The translations under genes and the position numbers were made by a program. This document shows, one piece after another, positions 6,062-15,173 of a stretch of 24,338 bases of DNA (position 1 is the stretch's first letter; every line of letters starts with the position of its first letter). Source of the DNA: an uncultured Clostridia bacterium. GTDB lineage: Bacteria > Bacillota > Clostridia > Christensenellales > CAG-138. The stretch lies in contig CALEPU010000143.1 of assembly GCA_937913075.1 (NCBI GenBank), forward strand, positions 1 through 24,338, in the 5' to 3' direction. The notes beneath the pieces were generated by a model, which ran no database searches, had not been told where the DNA came from, and worked only from the letters and a program-made list of their open reading frames with translations.

Positions 6062-8026
6062 ATGAAAAGAACGATTGCGATTGTCGTAGCCCTTCTTATG
6101 GTTATGGCACTCATCCCCGTCACTGCTGGCGCGCGTGTTAATGATAACACCTTTAAGCCTGTAAAGCGTGACATTCTTGTTGAGGCAGCTCGCCTTGAGC
6201 AGACCCGTGAAGCTATGCGTGATGACGTAGTAGTTATCAACGGTGATCTTCTTGATTGCAGCTTTGAGTCTACCGAGGACCTTTCCGCTTGGTGGATGTC
6301 TGACCGAGACGGCGACGGCTACAACTGGGGCTTCTACAGTGCCGGCGCTGATTACGCTAAGGATGGAAGCACCTTTGCTTGGTCTCGTTCCTATACTCAG
6401 AGCACTGGCGATCTGACCCCTGATAACTGGCTCGTCACTCCTGAGATTACCATCCCCTCCGATGGTCAGTCTTACTATCTCAGCTATTATGTTCGTTCCC
6501 TTCAGGCAACTTGGCCCGATAGCGTTCAGGTTCTGATCAGCGAAGAGGGCGAAGGCTATGAGCTTTCCGATCATTCCATCACCCCCGATGGTTGGGAGAC
6601 CATTGTTGATGTTGAGAGCTTTGATACCGAGGAATATGTCCAGCGTTATGTTGACATTACCGCTTATGCCGGCAGGACTGTTTCCGTCGCCTTCCGTCAT
6701 AACTCCTCCGGTATGAATGCCCTCATGCTTGACTACATTCAGGTTGGTACCATGGGTGAGCTTATTGATGTCACCGGCGTTACGCTCAGTGCTGAGACTC
6801 TCGCTCTTGAGGTCACCGGTTCTTCTCAGCTCACCGCTACCGTTGTTCCCTCTAACGCGACTTATCAGTCCGTCACTTGGAGCACCAGCGACGCTTCCGT
6901 TGCTCTTGTTAACAACATAGGCGGCGTTATGGCTATGGGCGCTGGTACTGCTACCATCACCGCTACTGCTCAGAACGGCGTATCCGCTTCCTGCACTGTC
7001 ACCGTTTCTGAGGGCAGCACCTTTGAGACTGAGTACATGCTCGGCTTCGCTATGTATGATCACGATGCAAGCGGTTACAGCAACAACTGGTATTGGGTAG
7101 CTGAGACCGGTCTCCTTGAGCTTGCTCAGGAGGGTGATACCACCTATTATTCCGCAACTTGGCATCCCGTTGATCAGGTCATTTACGCTTATGCCGCAAA
7201 TGGCAGCACCTATGATTTCGTTTCCATTGATCCCTTCAATGAGTTCACCGTTACCACTATCGCTTCCGGTCTCGCTCAGGCAGCCGATTGGATGTCCTAC
7301 GGCTTCGATACCGGCGTTATGTACGGCGGCTTCTATGGTGTAAACTCCAGCAACTATTACACCAACTACTATCTTGCTACTGTTAACCTCGAGACCGGCG
7401 CTATGGACGAGGTCCTCGTTGATACCTACACTGCTACTGACTCCAATGGCGATCAGCTTTACATGCTACCCTCCTTCGGTACTTATGCCGGCGGCGGCAT
7501 GTTCATTGCTGCTGATATCAACTACGGCGAGCTTCTTATGTACGCTCCCAACTATACCTTCTCCGATGGTTCCACCGGCTTTGCCTATGGCTATGCAAGC
7601 GACTATTCCGCTTCTGAGATGTTCAATGGCGGTGTTGGTCAGTATTTCCAGTGCATGTACTACAATCCCTTCGACGGTATGCTCTACTGGGCTTGCAACG
7701 ACTCCGCAGGTCTGCACATGGCTGTTTATGACTTGGCCACCGGCATCGGTGTTGATACCGGTACTCTTGGTGATGAGAATGCTTCCGTTGGTATGATAAT
7801 GGGCAGCATGTTCGTTCTTTACGAGGAGAATCAGAGTGATTACCTCTGGGGCGATGCGAACTGCGACGGTGAGGTTTCCTTCTCCGACGTTTCCGCTATG
7901 TACTTCTTCTGCGCCGGTACTGCCGATCTCACTGAGCAGGGTCAGATCAACGCAGACGTTGACGAAGATGGCGATGTTACCTTCGCCGACGTTTCCGTTC
8001 TCGCTCTGTACCTTGCCGGTAACTAA
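6062..8026 (+). CDS. Secreted multidomain protein with Ig-like and dockerin domains
   Basis: A 654-residue extracellular protein. Residues 1-25 are a signal peptide (MKRTIAIVVALLMVMALIPV, then AGA). Residues ~58-224 resemble a cleaved-adhesin/choice-of-anchor-J jelly roll (CSFESTEDLSAWW, DNWLVTPEITIP). Residues ~237-316 are a BIG2-type Ig-like domain (VTLSAETLALEV, PSNATYQSVTWSTSD). Residues ~320-590 have recurring aromatic units such as WHPVDQVIYAYA and YNPFDGMLYWA, suggesting a beta-propeller. Residues 597-654 form a type I dockerin with two calcium loops (GDANCDGEVSFSDVS and ADVDEDGDVTFADVS). Codons are strongly biased to GCT/GTT/ACT/GGT, unlike the neighbours, which fits high expression. 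AAGGAG at 6047-6052 supports the start. Ligand and function are unknown; no cohesin is seen here. Confidence 0.85.
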   Translation: MKRTIAIVVALLMVMALIPVTAGARVNDNTFKPVKRDILVEAARLEQTREAMRDDVVVINGDLLDCSFESTEDLSAWWMSDRDGDGYNWGFYSAGADYAKDGSTFAWSRSYTQSTGDLTPDNWLVTPEITIPSDGQSYYLSYYVRSLQATWPDSVQVLISEEGEGYELSDHSITPDGWETIVDVESFDTEEYVQRYVDITAYAGRTVSVAFRHNSSGMNALMLDYIQVGTMGELIDVTGVTLSAETLALEVTGSSQLTATVVPSNATYQSVTWSTSDASVALVNNIGGVMAMGAGTATITATAQNGVSASCTVTVSEGSTFETEYMLGFAMYDHDASGYSNNWYWVAETGLLELAQEGDTTYYSATWHPVDQVIYAYAANGSTYDFVSIDPFNEFTVTTIASGLAQAADWMSYGFDTGVMYGGFYGVNSSNYYTNYYLATVNLETGAMDEVLVDTYTATDSNGDQLYMLPSFGTYAGGGMFIAADINYGELLMYAPNYTFSDGSTGFAYGYASDYSASEMFNGGVGQYFQCMYYNPFDGMLYWACNDSAGLHMAVYDLATGIGVDTGTLGDENASVGMIMGSMFVLYEENQSDYLWGDANCDGEVSFSDVSAMYFFCAGTADLTEQGQINADVDEDGDVTFADVSVLALYLAGN

Positions 8027-8061
8027 TACCGATCAATTCGGCATTAGCTGAAAGCTAAATC

Positions 8062-8088
8062 AAAGCCCCCGCTTCGGCGGGGGCTTTT
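8062..8088. terminator. Strong UUCG-loop terminator, probably bidirectional
   Basis: GCCCCCGC (8065-8072), TTCG tetraloop, GCGGGGGC (8077-8084), flanked by AAA before and TTTT after. It lies 38 bp after the dockerin protein and 18 bp beyond the end of the opposing minus-strand operon. It can therefore stop both converging transcripts. Confidence 0.93.
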
Positions 8089-8106
8089 CGGTTGCTCTAA
8101 TGATAA

Positions 8107-9078
8107 TCAGCAGACCTTATATATCTCGTCTGCCTCGGGTGGGTCGATAACGGTTCCTTCAAGATCGAACACTTCACATTCTCTGTCAAGGCTCAAAGCC
8201 CTGCCGATAACGGCGGCATCAACTCCGATCGCTTGAAGCCCCTCGACAAGCGCTTTGCCGTCGCTGACGGCTATCAGCATACTGCCGCTTGAAATGAGCT
8301 TATATGGGTCGATATCAAAATAACGGCAGAGCTTTTTGGTAACGGGGCGCATGGGTATGAGCTTGCGGTCGAATTCTATGCCGCAGCCGGAAGCCTTGCA
8401 CATCTCCCAAAGAGCGCCGAGAATTCCGCCCTCGGTAACGTCGTGCATGGCGTGCGCGCCGTTTTTGGCGGCAAAAATACCCTCTCTGACAACATTCGTC
8501 ATATCGGCAAATGTATCGACCTCTGCTTGCTCTGCCGCGGTCAAGAACCCATCGGGAGCGGAATGAGCGAGCAGCAGCGCACCCTCTAAGCCTGCGTGCT
8601 TGGTCACGACTATATCATCGCCTGGAAGCATGCCTTTGGGCGAAATAATACTTGCACCGACAGGCTTCGCAATGACGGTCGCGCAGGTGACTATCTTAGT
8701 TACGGCGTTCGTGACCTCGGTATGACCGCCGATGATATCGACCTTAGCCGCGCTTGCCGCCTCGACTATTTCGTCCATAACAGCGCCGATATCTTCCTCA
8801 TTGACGGAAGGGGGGAGGAGGAGCGTTATCATAAGCCCGATGGGCTCCGCGCCTGCTGCCGCTGCGTCGTTGCAGCTTACGTTGACCGTGAGCCTGCCAA
8901 CGCCCTTTTCTGCGGCGGTTATAGGGTCGCAGGAAAGCACTGCCAGCTCTTCGCCGAATTTGACCGCAGTGCAGTCAACTCCAATGCTCGGGGCGCAGAC
9001 AACCTCGTCCCTCGTATGACGCAGCTTGCTCAGAATAAGCCTGTCAAGCTGTTCGTTTGTAAGCTTGCCCGTTCTCAT
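8107..9078 (-). CDS. AIR-synthase-family protein, HypE-like
   Basis: A 323-residue protein of the PurM/HypE/ThiL/SelD ATP-binding superfamily. The N-terminal half carries the AIRS dimer/ATP features (GVDCTAVKFG, VNVSCNDAAAAGAEPIG, DIIGGHTEVT) and the C-terminal half the AIRS_C fold (HDVTEGGILGALWEMC). In HypE, this fold dehydrates a thiocarbamate on its terminal cysteine to make the cyanide ligand of [NiFe] hydrogenase. This protein also ends in Cys (DEIYKVC), but without the usual PRIC-type tail. No other hyp or hydrogenase genes are nearby, so the substrate is uncertain. The ATG follows the ligA TAA directly, implying translational coupling. It is the last gene of the minus-strand run. Confidence 0.72.
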   Translation of the reverse strand: MRTGKLTNEQLDRLILSKLRHTRDEVVCAPSIGVDCTAVKFGEELAVLSCDPITAAEKGVGRLTVNVSCNDAAAAGAEPIGLMITLLLPPSVNEEDIGAVMDEIVEAASAAKVDIIGGHTEVTNAVTKIVTCATVIAKPVGASIISPKGMLPGDDIVVTKHAGLEGALLLAHSAPDGFLTAAEQAEVDTFADMTNVVREGIFAAKNGAHAMHDVTEGGILGALWEMCKASGCGIEFDRKLIPMRPVTKKLCRYFDIDPYKLISSGSMLIAVSDGKALVEGLQAIGVDAAVIGRALSLDRECEVFDLEGTVIDPPEADEIYKVC

Positions 9079-11034
9079 TTATCTGTTCACCATCTCGAAA
9101 AATTCGTCCTCTGTAAGCAGGGCAACGCCAAGCTGCCTTGCCTTATCGAGCTTGCTGCCCGCGTTCTCACCGTATACCACGTAATCGGTCTTGCGGCTGA
9201 CGCTGCCTGCTGCATGTCCGCCAAGCTCCTCTATAAGCGCTTCAATGCTCCGCCTGTCCATACGTGCAAGCGTGCCCGTGACGACGAGCGTTTTGCCGGA
9301 GAGGATATCCTGTGTTTTGGTCGCTGCCTCCTGCGGTGCGACGCCCAACTGCAAAAGCCTGTCGACCTGCGATGAAAGCCGCTCGTCCTGCCAGAAGGTC
9401 AAAATGCTGTCGGCAACTATTTCGCCGACGTCGGAAATGCCTTTAAGCTCCTCACGAGTGCATGCTCTGAATTTAACAAGCGAGCCGAATTCAGCCGCGA
9501 GATCCCTTGCGGTCTTTATGCCGACGTTCGGTATGCCGAGAGCGAATATGAACGCCGCCAACTGAGGGTGCTTGCTGCCCTCGATAGCTTCGAGCAGGTT
9601 TGCAGTCTTCTTTTCGCCAAAGCCCGCAAGCCCCGAAAAATCGGCTGCTTTGAGCTCGTAAAGCTCGGGAATGCTCTTTATGCCGAGCTCGTTTATCAAA
9701 AGCTCAGCCGTCTTTTCGGAGAAACCCTCGATATCCATTGCGTCACGCGAGGCAAAATGCGCGAGAGTCGCCGTGATCTGCGGAGTGCATGAGAGCGCAT
9801 TAGTGCAGAATATGTGCGCGCCGCGCTGCTCGGTATGCGCCCCGCAGAAGGGGCAGTGCTCGGGCGGATAAACGGGATTTTCCGGCTCACCGGGATCGCA
9901 GCTTCCCAAGATCTCGGGTATAACGTCGTTGCTGCGGCGGATGAAAACTCTTGTGCCGATACCGACGCGCTTGCGCTTTATGTCGTCATAATTGTTTAGG
10001 GTCGCCCTGCGGATGGTCGCGCCCATCAGCTCAACGGGCTCAACGTGCGCGAGCGGCGTAAGCTTGCCCGTCCTGCCGACCTCCCAAGTGATATCCTCAA
10101 CGACCGTCGTTTGTTCCTGTGCGGCAAACTTGTATGCGATCGCGCCGCGGGGGAACCTGTCGGTGTAGCCCAAACTTTCGGCAAGGCGCATGTCGTTGAG
10201 CTTTATCACCATGCCGTCGATATCGTAATCGAGCTCAAAACGCCGCTCCTCGGCAGCGCCGATCTCATTGATCACTTCATCTATGCCGCCAACGAATGCA
10301 AACTCGTTGACCTCGAAGCCGTTGCTTCGCAGGAAATCGAGCATCTCGGTCTGGTGACCGAACTCGGCGCCCTCGATATAGCCAACGTCGTACGCGGTAA
10401 AATCAAGCCTTCGTGAGGCTGTCACCTTCGGGTCGAGGTTTCTAAGAGCGCCGGCAGCGGCGTTGCGCGGGTTTTTAAGCTGCTCAGAGCCGCCTTGGGC
10501 ATTGAGCTCGTTCAACACCGAAACGCGCATATAGCACTCGCCTCTGACCTCCATTTTGCCCTGATAAGGAATGGACAGTGGTATGGACTTGATCGTCCGC
10601 GCTTGTGGCAGTATGCCCTCGCCTACTATGCCGTTGCCGCGAGTTGCGGCATAGACGAGCTTTCCGCCCTCATATGTGAGGTTAAGCGTGAGCCCGTCGA
10701 ACTTATATTGCAGCATGTACTTCTGCAAACCGTTTCCGGAGGCTTCGCATTTTGCAGCCCATTCACGAAGATCTTCAAAGGTCTTGACCTTATCGAGGCT
10801 CCACAGTCTGCGGATATGCGCGTGCTCCTCAAAGGCCGAAAGCGGTGCGCCGCCGACCCTGTGTGTGGGCGAGTCGGGCAAGCTGAAGCCTGTTTCCGAC
10901 TCAAGCTTTAACAGCTCGTCAAACAGAGCATCGTACTCCGCGTCCGAAACGGGAGAGGCGTCTTCGACGTAATAAGCCTTGGCATATTTGTTGAGGAGAG
11001 TTACAAGCTCCCTCATTCTCATTTCGGCATCCAC
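9079..11034 (-). CDS. ligA: NAD-dependent DNA ligase
   Basis: A 651-residue LigA that seals nicks in DNA using NAD+. Order of domains: Ia (YYVEDASPVSDAEYDAL), adenylation domain with active Lys111 in YKFDG, OB fold (WEVGRTGKLTPLAHVEPV), zinc finger Cys394/397/410/416, helix-hairpin-helix region (~430-570), and BRCT (~576-651). Motif variants are KFDG instead of the common KIDG, and TRGNGIVGEG instead of TRGDG--GED; I believe such variants occur in other Clostridia. The start is read as GTG (11034): GGAGG from the end of pcrA lies 8 nt upstream, whereas the next in-frame ATG is too far away. The GTG abuts the pcrA stop. Confidence 0.95.
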   Translation of the reverse strand: MDAEMRMRELVTLLNKYAKAYYVEDASPVSDAEYDALFDELLKLESETGFSLPDSPTHRVGGAPLSAFEEHAHIRRLWSLDKVKTFEDLREWAAKCEASGNGLQKYMLQYKFDGLTLNLTYEGGKLVYAATRGNGIVGEGILPQARTIKSIPLSIPYQGKMEVRGECYMRVSVLNELNAQGGSEQLKNPRNAAAGALRNLDPKVTASRRLDFTAYDVGYIEGAEFGHQTEMLDFLRSNGFEVNEFAFVGGIDEVINEIGAAEERRFELDYDIDGMVIKLNDMRLAESLGYTDRFPRGAIAYKFAAQEQTTVVEDITWEVGRTGKLTPLAHVEPVELMGATIRRATLNNYDDIKRKRVGIGTRVFIRRSNDVIPEILGSCDPGEPENPVYPPEHCPFCGAHTEQRGAHIFCTNALSCTPQITATLAHFASRDAMDIEGFSEKTAELLINELGIKSIPELYELKAADFSGLAGFGEKKTANLLEAIEGSKHPQLAAFIFALGIPNVGIKTARDLAAEFGSLVKFRACTREELKGISDVGEIVADSILTFWQDERLSSQVDRLLQLGVAPQEAATKTQDILSGKTLVVTGTLARMDRRSIEALIEELGGHAAGSVSRKTDYVVYGENAGSKLDKARQLGVALLTEDEFFEMVNR

Positions 11035-13389
11035 TTAATTATCCTCCGCTTTCATCGGCGTGTATGCGGCGGCAAGCCGTTTAACGCCGACCTTTTCAAA
11101 ATCGACAGTTATTATGGCGGAATTGCCGCTGCCGGATACATCGGTCACAACGCCTCGCCCAAAAGTATCGTGAACGACACGCTGCATCTTTTTGTAAGAG
11201 CTGCCGACAAGTATCTTGCCGCCGGCGGGAGCGGAGCTTTGAGCTGCGGGAGAGGTGTATTTGCCGTACGAAGAGGCAAATCCCTGCGGTTTGGCAGGAG
11301 CTGCGGCAGCGGGCTTGCTTCTTGTGACAATGGCTGAGCCCGAGGAGGTTTGGCTTGAGCTCTTTGCGGGCTTTGAATATGAGCCGCCGCCGAAGCCATA
11401 GCTCTTTCTTCCGCCGTAAGACGAGCCGTAACCGTAACCCTGAGCGTCGTCAAAGTCGTATGCGGTTTGCTTTTCAAGCTCCTCTTCGTCTACAAGCCCC
11501 ATCTCGACCAAAAAGCGCGAGGGCTTGTTGCGGGCGTGTTCGCCGTAGAGCATACGCGAGCGGCAGTTTAACATATAAAGCTTTTGCTTTGCCCTTGTTA
11601 TGCCCACGTAGCAAAGCCTGCGCTCCTCTTCAAGCCTTGTATCGTCGTCGCGCGATTTGGAGGAGGGGAAAATGTTCTCCTCCATGCCCGGCATGAAGAC
11701 AACAGGGAATTCCAGACCCTTAGCTGAGTGGAGCGTCATAAGCTTGACGGTGCCGTCTTCTTCCGATATGCCGTCGGAGGAAGAGAGCAGCGCGGCGTTT
11801 TCAAGGAAGGAGTTTAAAGGATCGGAGTCTGTACCCTCGATCTCCTGCATGTGTTCGCGCATGGCGCCCAAAAGCTCCTCAATGTTCTGTACTCGCGTTT
11901 CGAGTATGCCGTCCTGCTGCTCTGCAAGGTAGGCAAGGTAACCCGTTTTCTCGATTATCAGCTCTGTCAGCCCGTCAAGGGGAAGCTCCTTCCTTGCGAC
12001 AAACAGGTCGGTCATAAGCGAGATAAAGGGGGAGAGCTTAGCTGCCAACCGCGAGGGCAAAAGATCGGAGGTAGCCGCATTGAGCAGGGATACGTCCCTT
12101 TGCTCTGCAAACGCGGCAAGCTCACGGACAGTAGTATCACCGATGCCTCTTTTCGGCACGTTGACAATGCGCTTGAAGGCAACGTCGTCGGTGGCGTTCG
12201 CAACCAGACGCAGGTATGCCAAAAGATCCTTGACTTCTTTATATTCGTAGAACCTTGTGCCCCCGATAAGCGATATGGGTATACGGAAGCTCTGTTGGAG
12301 CACGGACTCTATCGTGCGGCTTTGCGCATGAGTTCGGTAGAGCACGGCAAAATCGTTATAGCTTCTGCCGCGTCTGTGCCCTGCGGCGATCAGCGTGCCT
12401 ATGGTATATGCCTCCTCACGCTCGCTGTCGACCGTCAGGAGCTCGACCTTTTCATTGCTCTCGCGGTCTGTCCAAAGCGTTTTGGGCTTCCTGCCCATGT
12501 TGTGCTTGATTACGTTGTTTGCCATATCGAGAATGGCTTTTGTCGAGCGATAATTCTGTTCGAGCCTGACGACTGTCGCGCCTTTAAAGTCCTTCTCGAA
12601 ATCGAGTATATTGCGGATGTCGGCGCCGCGCCAGCCGTATATGGATTGATCGTCGTCGCCAACGACGCAGATATTGCGGCTCTCCTCACATAAAAGACGC
12701 ACTATTTTATACTGTATCGCGTTGGTATCCTGATACTCGTCAACGAGTACGTGGCTGAAACGCCTGCGGTATTTATCAAGCACCTCGGGGCACTTCTTAA
12801 AAAGCTCGACGGTTTTGAGCAGCAGATCGTCAAAATCGAGAGCGTTTGCCGATGCGAGCCGTTTTTGATACTCGCGGTAAACGGTTATGGTCTTGCCCGC
12901 CATATCGCCTACCTCGGCAAGATACTCTTCGGGAGCATCGGTGCTGTTCTTTGCTTCGCTTATTATAGAGCGGAGATAGCTCTTTGGGAACTGCTTTTCG
13001 TCAACGCCGAGGCGCTTTATTATCTCGGTGATTACCGTGTTTTGGTCGTTGTCGTCGTAAATTGTGAATTGGGAGCTGTAACCGAGCTTGTCGATATCAT
13101 ACCTCAGTATACGGCAGCAGAAGGAGTGGAATGTCATCACCCACATATCCTTCGCGTTGAGTCCGGTCAGACGCTCGGCACGTTCGCGCATTTCACCCGC
13201 AGCCTTGTTGGTAAAGGTAAGGGCGAGTATCTGCCAAGGATGTACGCCGTGGTTTTCTATAAGGTTGGCTATCCTGTATGTCAGCACGCGGGTCTTGCCG
13301 CTTCCGGCGCCTGCAAGCACAAGAAGCGGACCGTCGACACATTCGACGGCCTGCCTCTGTGGTGGATTTAGTAAACTTAAATCAAGCAT
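11035..13389 (-). CDS. pcrA: ATP-dependent DNA helicase PcrA/UvrD
   Basis: A 784-residue superfamily 1A 3'-5' helicase used in repair and replication restart. It shows the Q-motif LNPPQRQAV, Walker A AGAGSGKT (26-33), TFTNKAAGEM, DEYQDTN (motif II, near residue 225), GDDDQSIYGWRGA (III), LEQNYRST (IV), TLHSAKGLEFPVVF (V) and YVGITRA (VI). A Gly/Ser/Ala/Lys-rich linker (about 640-725) joins the motor to a C-terminal Tudor-like region (VVHDTFGRGVVTDV), as in Gram-positive PcrA, which binds RNA polymerase. No clear ribosome binding site precedes ATG 13389. The patB stop is 6 nt upstream, so coupled translation is likely. Confidence 0.95.
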   Translation of the reverse strand: MLDLSLLNPPQRQAVECVDGPLLVLAGAGSGKTRVLTYRIANLIENHGVHPWQILALTFTNKAAGEMRERAERLTGLNAKDMWVMTFHSFCCRILRYDIDKLGYSSQFTIYDDNDQNTVITEIIKRLGVDEKQFPKSYLRSIISEAKNSTDAPEEYLAEVGDMAGKTITVYREYQKRLASANALDFDDLLLKTVELFKKCPEVLDKYRRRFSHVLVDEYQDTNAIQYKIVRLLCEESRNICVVGDDDQSIYGWRGADIRNILDFEKDFKGATVVRLEQNYRSTKAILDMANNVIKHNMGRKPKTLWTDRESNEKVELLTVDSEREEAYTIGTLIAAGHRRGRSYNDFAVLYRTHAQSRTIESVLQQSFRIPISLIGGTRFYEYKEVKDLLAYLRLVANATDDVAFKRIVNVPKRGIGDTTVRELAAFAEQRDVSLLNAATSDLLPSRLAAKLSPFISLMTDLFVARKELPLDGLTELIIEKTGYLAYLAEQQDGILETRVQNIEELLGAMREHMQEIEGTDSDPLNSFLENAALLSSSDGISEEDGTVKLMTLHSAKGLEFPVVFMPGMEENIFPSSKSRDDDTRLEEERRLCYVGITRAKQKLYMLNCRSRMLYGEHARNKPSRFLVEMGLVDEEELEKQTAYDFDDAQGYGYGSSYGGRKSYGFGGGSYSKPAKSSSQTSSGSAIVTRSKPAAAAPAKPQGFASSYGKYTSPAAQSSAPAGGKILVGSSYKKMQRVVHDTFGRGVVTDVSGSGNSAIITVDFEKVGVKRLAAAYTPMKAEDN

Positions 13390-13395
13390 TTTTAT

Positions 13396-14571
13396 TTATA
13401 ATGATTTGACTGCGGCTTCAAGCCGTAAAAGCGCATCCTCCAAAAGATGCTTGGGCATAGCAAGGTTCCATCTCTCAAAGCCCTTGCCGTTGTCGCCGAA
13501 GATATAGCCTTCATCAAGAGCAAGATGCGCTTTGTTAAGAACAAACCCTTCAAGCGCTTCGGCATCCATTCCGAGTGCGCGCATATCGAGCCATGCAAGA
13601 TAAGTACCCTCTGTGCGAACGGCCTTTATCATGGGCAGACGCTCGCTCAAAAAATCATAGAGGTACTTAAAGTTTTCGTCGAGGGCAGAAATGAGCTCGT
13701 CCAACCATGCTCCGCCCTCGTTATATGCCGCGGTGGTTGCGGCTCTTGCAAAGTAGGGCAGACAGCCGCTGCCGCCCATGTGCATATACCGCTTGAAGGC
13801 TTCGCGCATTTTTTCATCGGGGATGAAGATATTGGAGCTTGCGAGCCCGGCAAGGTTAAAGGTCTTGCTCGGTGCGGTACAGACGATCCAATTTTCGCCC
13901 GCATTCGGCAGAGTGGCGTAAACTGTATGCTCGAAGCCCGGCAGTATGAGGTCGTTATGGATCTCATCGCTTATCACAAGCACGTTATGGCGATTGCAGA
14001 TATCGGCTATCTTCATAAGCTCATCCCTTGTCCAGACACGACCTATGGGGTTATGAGGACTGCACAGTATCATCGCCTTGACATTGTTATTAGGATCGGC
14101 GCATTTGGCTTCAAGGTCGGAAAAATCGGGCACGTAATGTCCGTCGGTGCATTTGAGCGGGTTTTCTATAATACGACGGTCCCAATCCCTGATACTGCTC
14201 CAAAACGGAGGATAGACGGGGGACTGAATAATGATACCGTCGCCCTTTTGGGTGAAGGCGTTGACGGCTATATTGAGCGCAGGAACGACGCCGTTGGTGG
14301 TAACGAGCCAATCACGCTCGACCTGCCAGTTGTGCCTTTTGAGCATCCAGCCCTTAACGGCCTGCCAATAGCTATCGTCCTCATAGGTGTAGCCGTAAAC
14401 TCCGCTGTCGGCAGCGCGCTTGACGGCGTCTGTAATATGGGGACAAACGGCAAACTCCATATCGGCGATCGTCAAAGGTACAAAGCCCGAACCCTTGACG
14501 GGTTCGGGTGCAAAATCATACTTTATAGAGCCGGTGTTGTGCCGGTCTATCGCTTTGGTAAAATCGTACAT
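13396..14571 (-). CDS. MalY/PatB-family PLP C-S lyase (cystathionine beta-lyase-like)
   Basis: A 391-residue fold-type I PLP enzyme of the MalY/PatB group. Characteristic blocks are PLTIADMEFAVCPHI near the N-terminus, YGYTYEDDSYWQAV, SPVYPPFW, CSPHNPIGRVW, SDEIHNDL and TAPSKTFNLAGL with Lys236 as predicted Schiff-base lysine. These enzymes cleave cystathionine or cysteine to pyruvate, ammonia and a thiol; some also transaminate. No strong ribosome binding site is seen. The gene begins 17 nt after iorB, so it is probably read by coupling in the ior operon. This context could mean a link to amino-acid-derived 2-oxoacid metabolism, but that is inference. Confidence 0.88.
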   Translation of the reverse strand: MYDFTKAIDRHNTGSIKYDFAPEPVKGSGFVPLTIADMEFAVCPHITDAVKRAADSGVYGYTYEDDSYWQAVKGWMLKRHNWQVERDWLVTTNGVVPALNIAVNAFTQKGDGIIIQSPVYPPFWSSIRDWDRRIIENPLKCTDGHYVPDFSDLEAKCADPNNNVKAMILCSPHNPIGRVWTRDELMKIADICNRHNVLVISDEIHNDLILPGFEHTVYATLPNAGENWIVCTAPSKTFNLAGLASSNIFIPDEKMREAFKRYMHMGGSGCLPYFARAATTAAYNEGGAWLDELISALDENFKYLYDFLSERLPMIKAVRTEGTYLAWLDMRALGMDAEALEGFVLNKAHLALDEGYIFGDNGKGFERWNLAMPKHLLEDALLRLEAAVKSL

Positions 14572-14588
14572 AATCTATACCCGCAGCC

Positions 14589-15158
14589 TTAATAGTTGTA
14601 GCCTCTGTCGAAGGCGTCAAGGTTGACGTTAAGGAACTTGGGCTTAACGCACTGCTCGATAGCCTTCTTCCACTCATCAACGGAGAAGGGAAGGCTCTTT
14701 GCAAGCACACCGAGAAGCACTACGTTGCTCGCCTTATAGGTGCCGCACTCGTGCGCAATTTCGACAGCATTGATCTCAACGGTCTTGCACGCCTCACGGC
14801 AGCGTTCAAGGCAATCCTTGGGATACTCTGTCAGACCGTTGATAACGGGCATGGGCAGTATCTCCTGAGTGTTGATTACCATAGTGCCGCCATCCTTAAC
14901 ATAGGGAATGGCACGAAGCGCCTCGAGGTTCTCAAACGCGAGGACTACATCGGCCTGCTTCTGCTCAACTATGGAGGAGTAGAGGGGCTGATCGTTGCTG
15001 ATGCGAACGAAGGTGATGACGCTGCCGCCGCGCTGGCTCATACCGTGAACCTCGCTGACTCTAACGTCGTAGCCCGAATTCATAGCGAGCTGACCCAATA
15101 TTTTGCTGGCAAGGAGCGTACCCTGTCCGCCCACGCCGACGATAACGATGTTGAACAT
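14589..15158 (-). CDS. iorB: Indolepyruvate:ferredoxin oxidoreductase, beta subunit
   Basis: A 189-residue gamma-domain-type subunit of 2-oxoacid:ferredoxin oxidoreductases. The N-terminus IVIVGVGGQGTLLASKILG (GVGGQG at 8-13) and VSEVHGMSQRGGSV are diagnostic. Together with IorA it oxidises indolepyruvate and other aryl-pyruvates, made by transamination of aromatic amino acids, to the acyl-CoA and CO2 while reducing ferredoxin. A strong AGGAGGT lies before the ATG. It starts 15 nt after iorA and is clearly cotranscribed. The length is typical. Confidence 0.94.
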   Translation of the reverse strand: MFNIVIVGVGGQGTLLASKILGQLAMNSGYDVRVSEVHGMSQRGGSVITFVRISNDQPLYSSIVEQKQADVVLAFENLEALRAIPYVKDGGTMVINTQEILPMPVINGLTEYPKDCLERCREACKTVEINAVEIAHECGTYKASNVVLLGVLAKSLPFSVDEWKKAIEQCVKPKFLNVNLDAFDRGYNY

Positions 15159-15173
15159 ACTTACCTCCTGTTC

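Noticed and set aside
5999..7165. 388-codon minus-strand frame opposite the dockerin protein
   Set aside because: Produced by the strong codon bias of the real gene; Ser/Gly/Asn-rich, without signal or domain.
13447..14592. Long plus-strand open frame opposite the MalY/PatB gene
   Set aside because: Antisense shadow of a clear PLP enzyme; composition and lack of motifs argue against coding.
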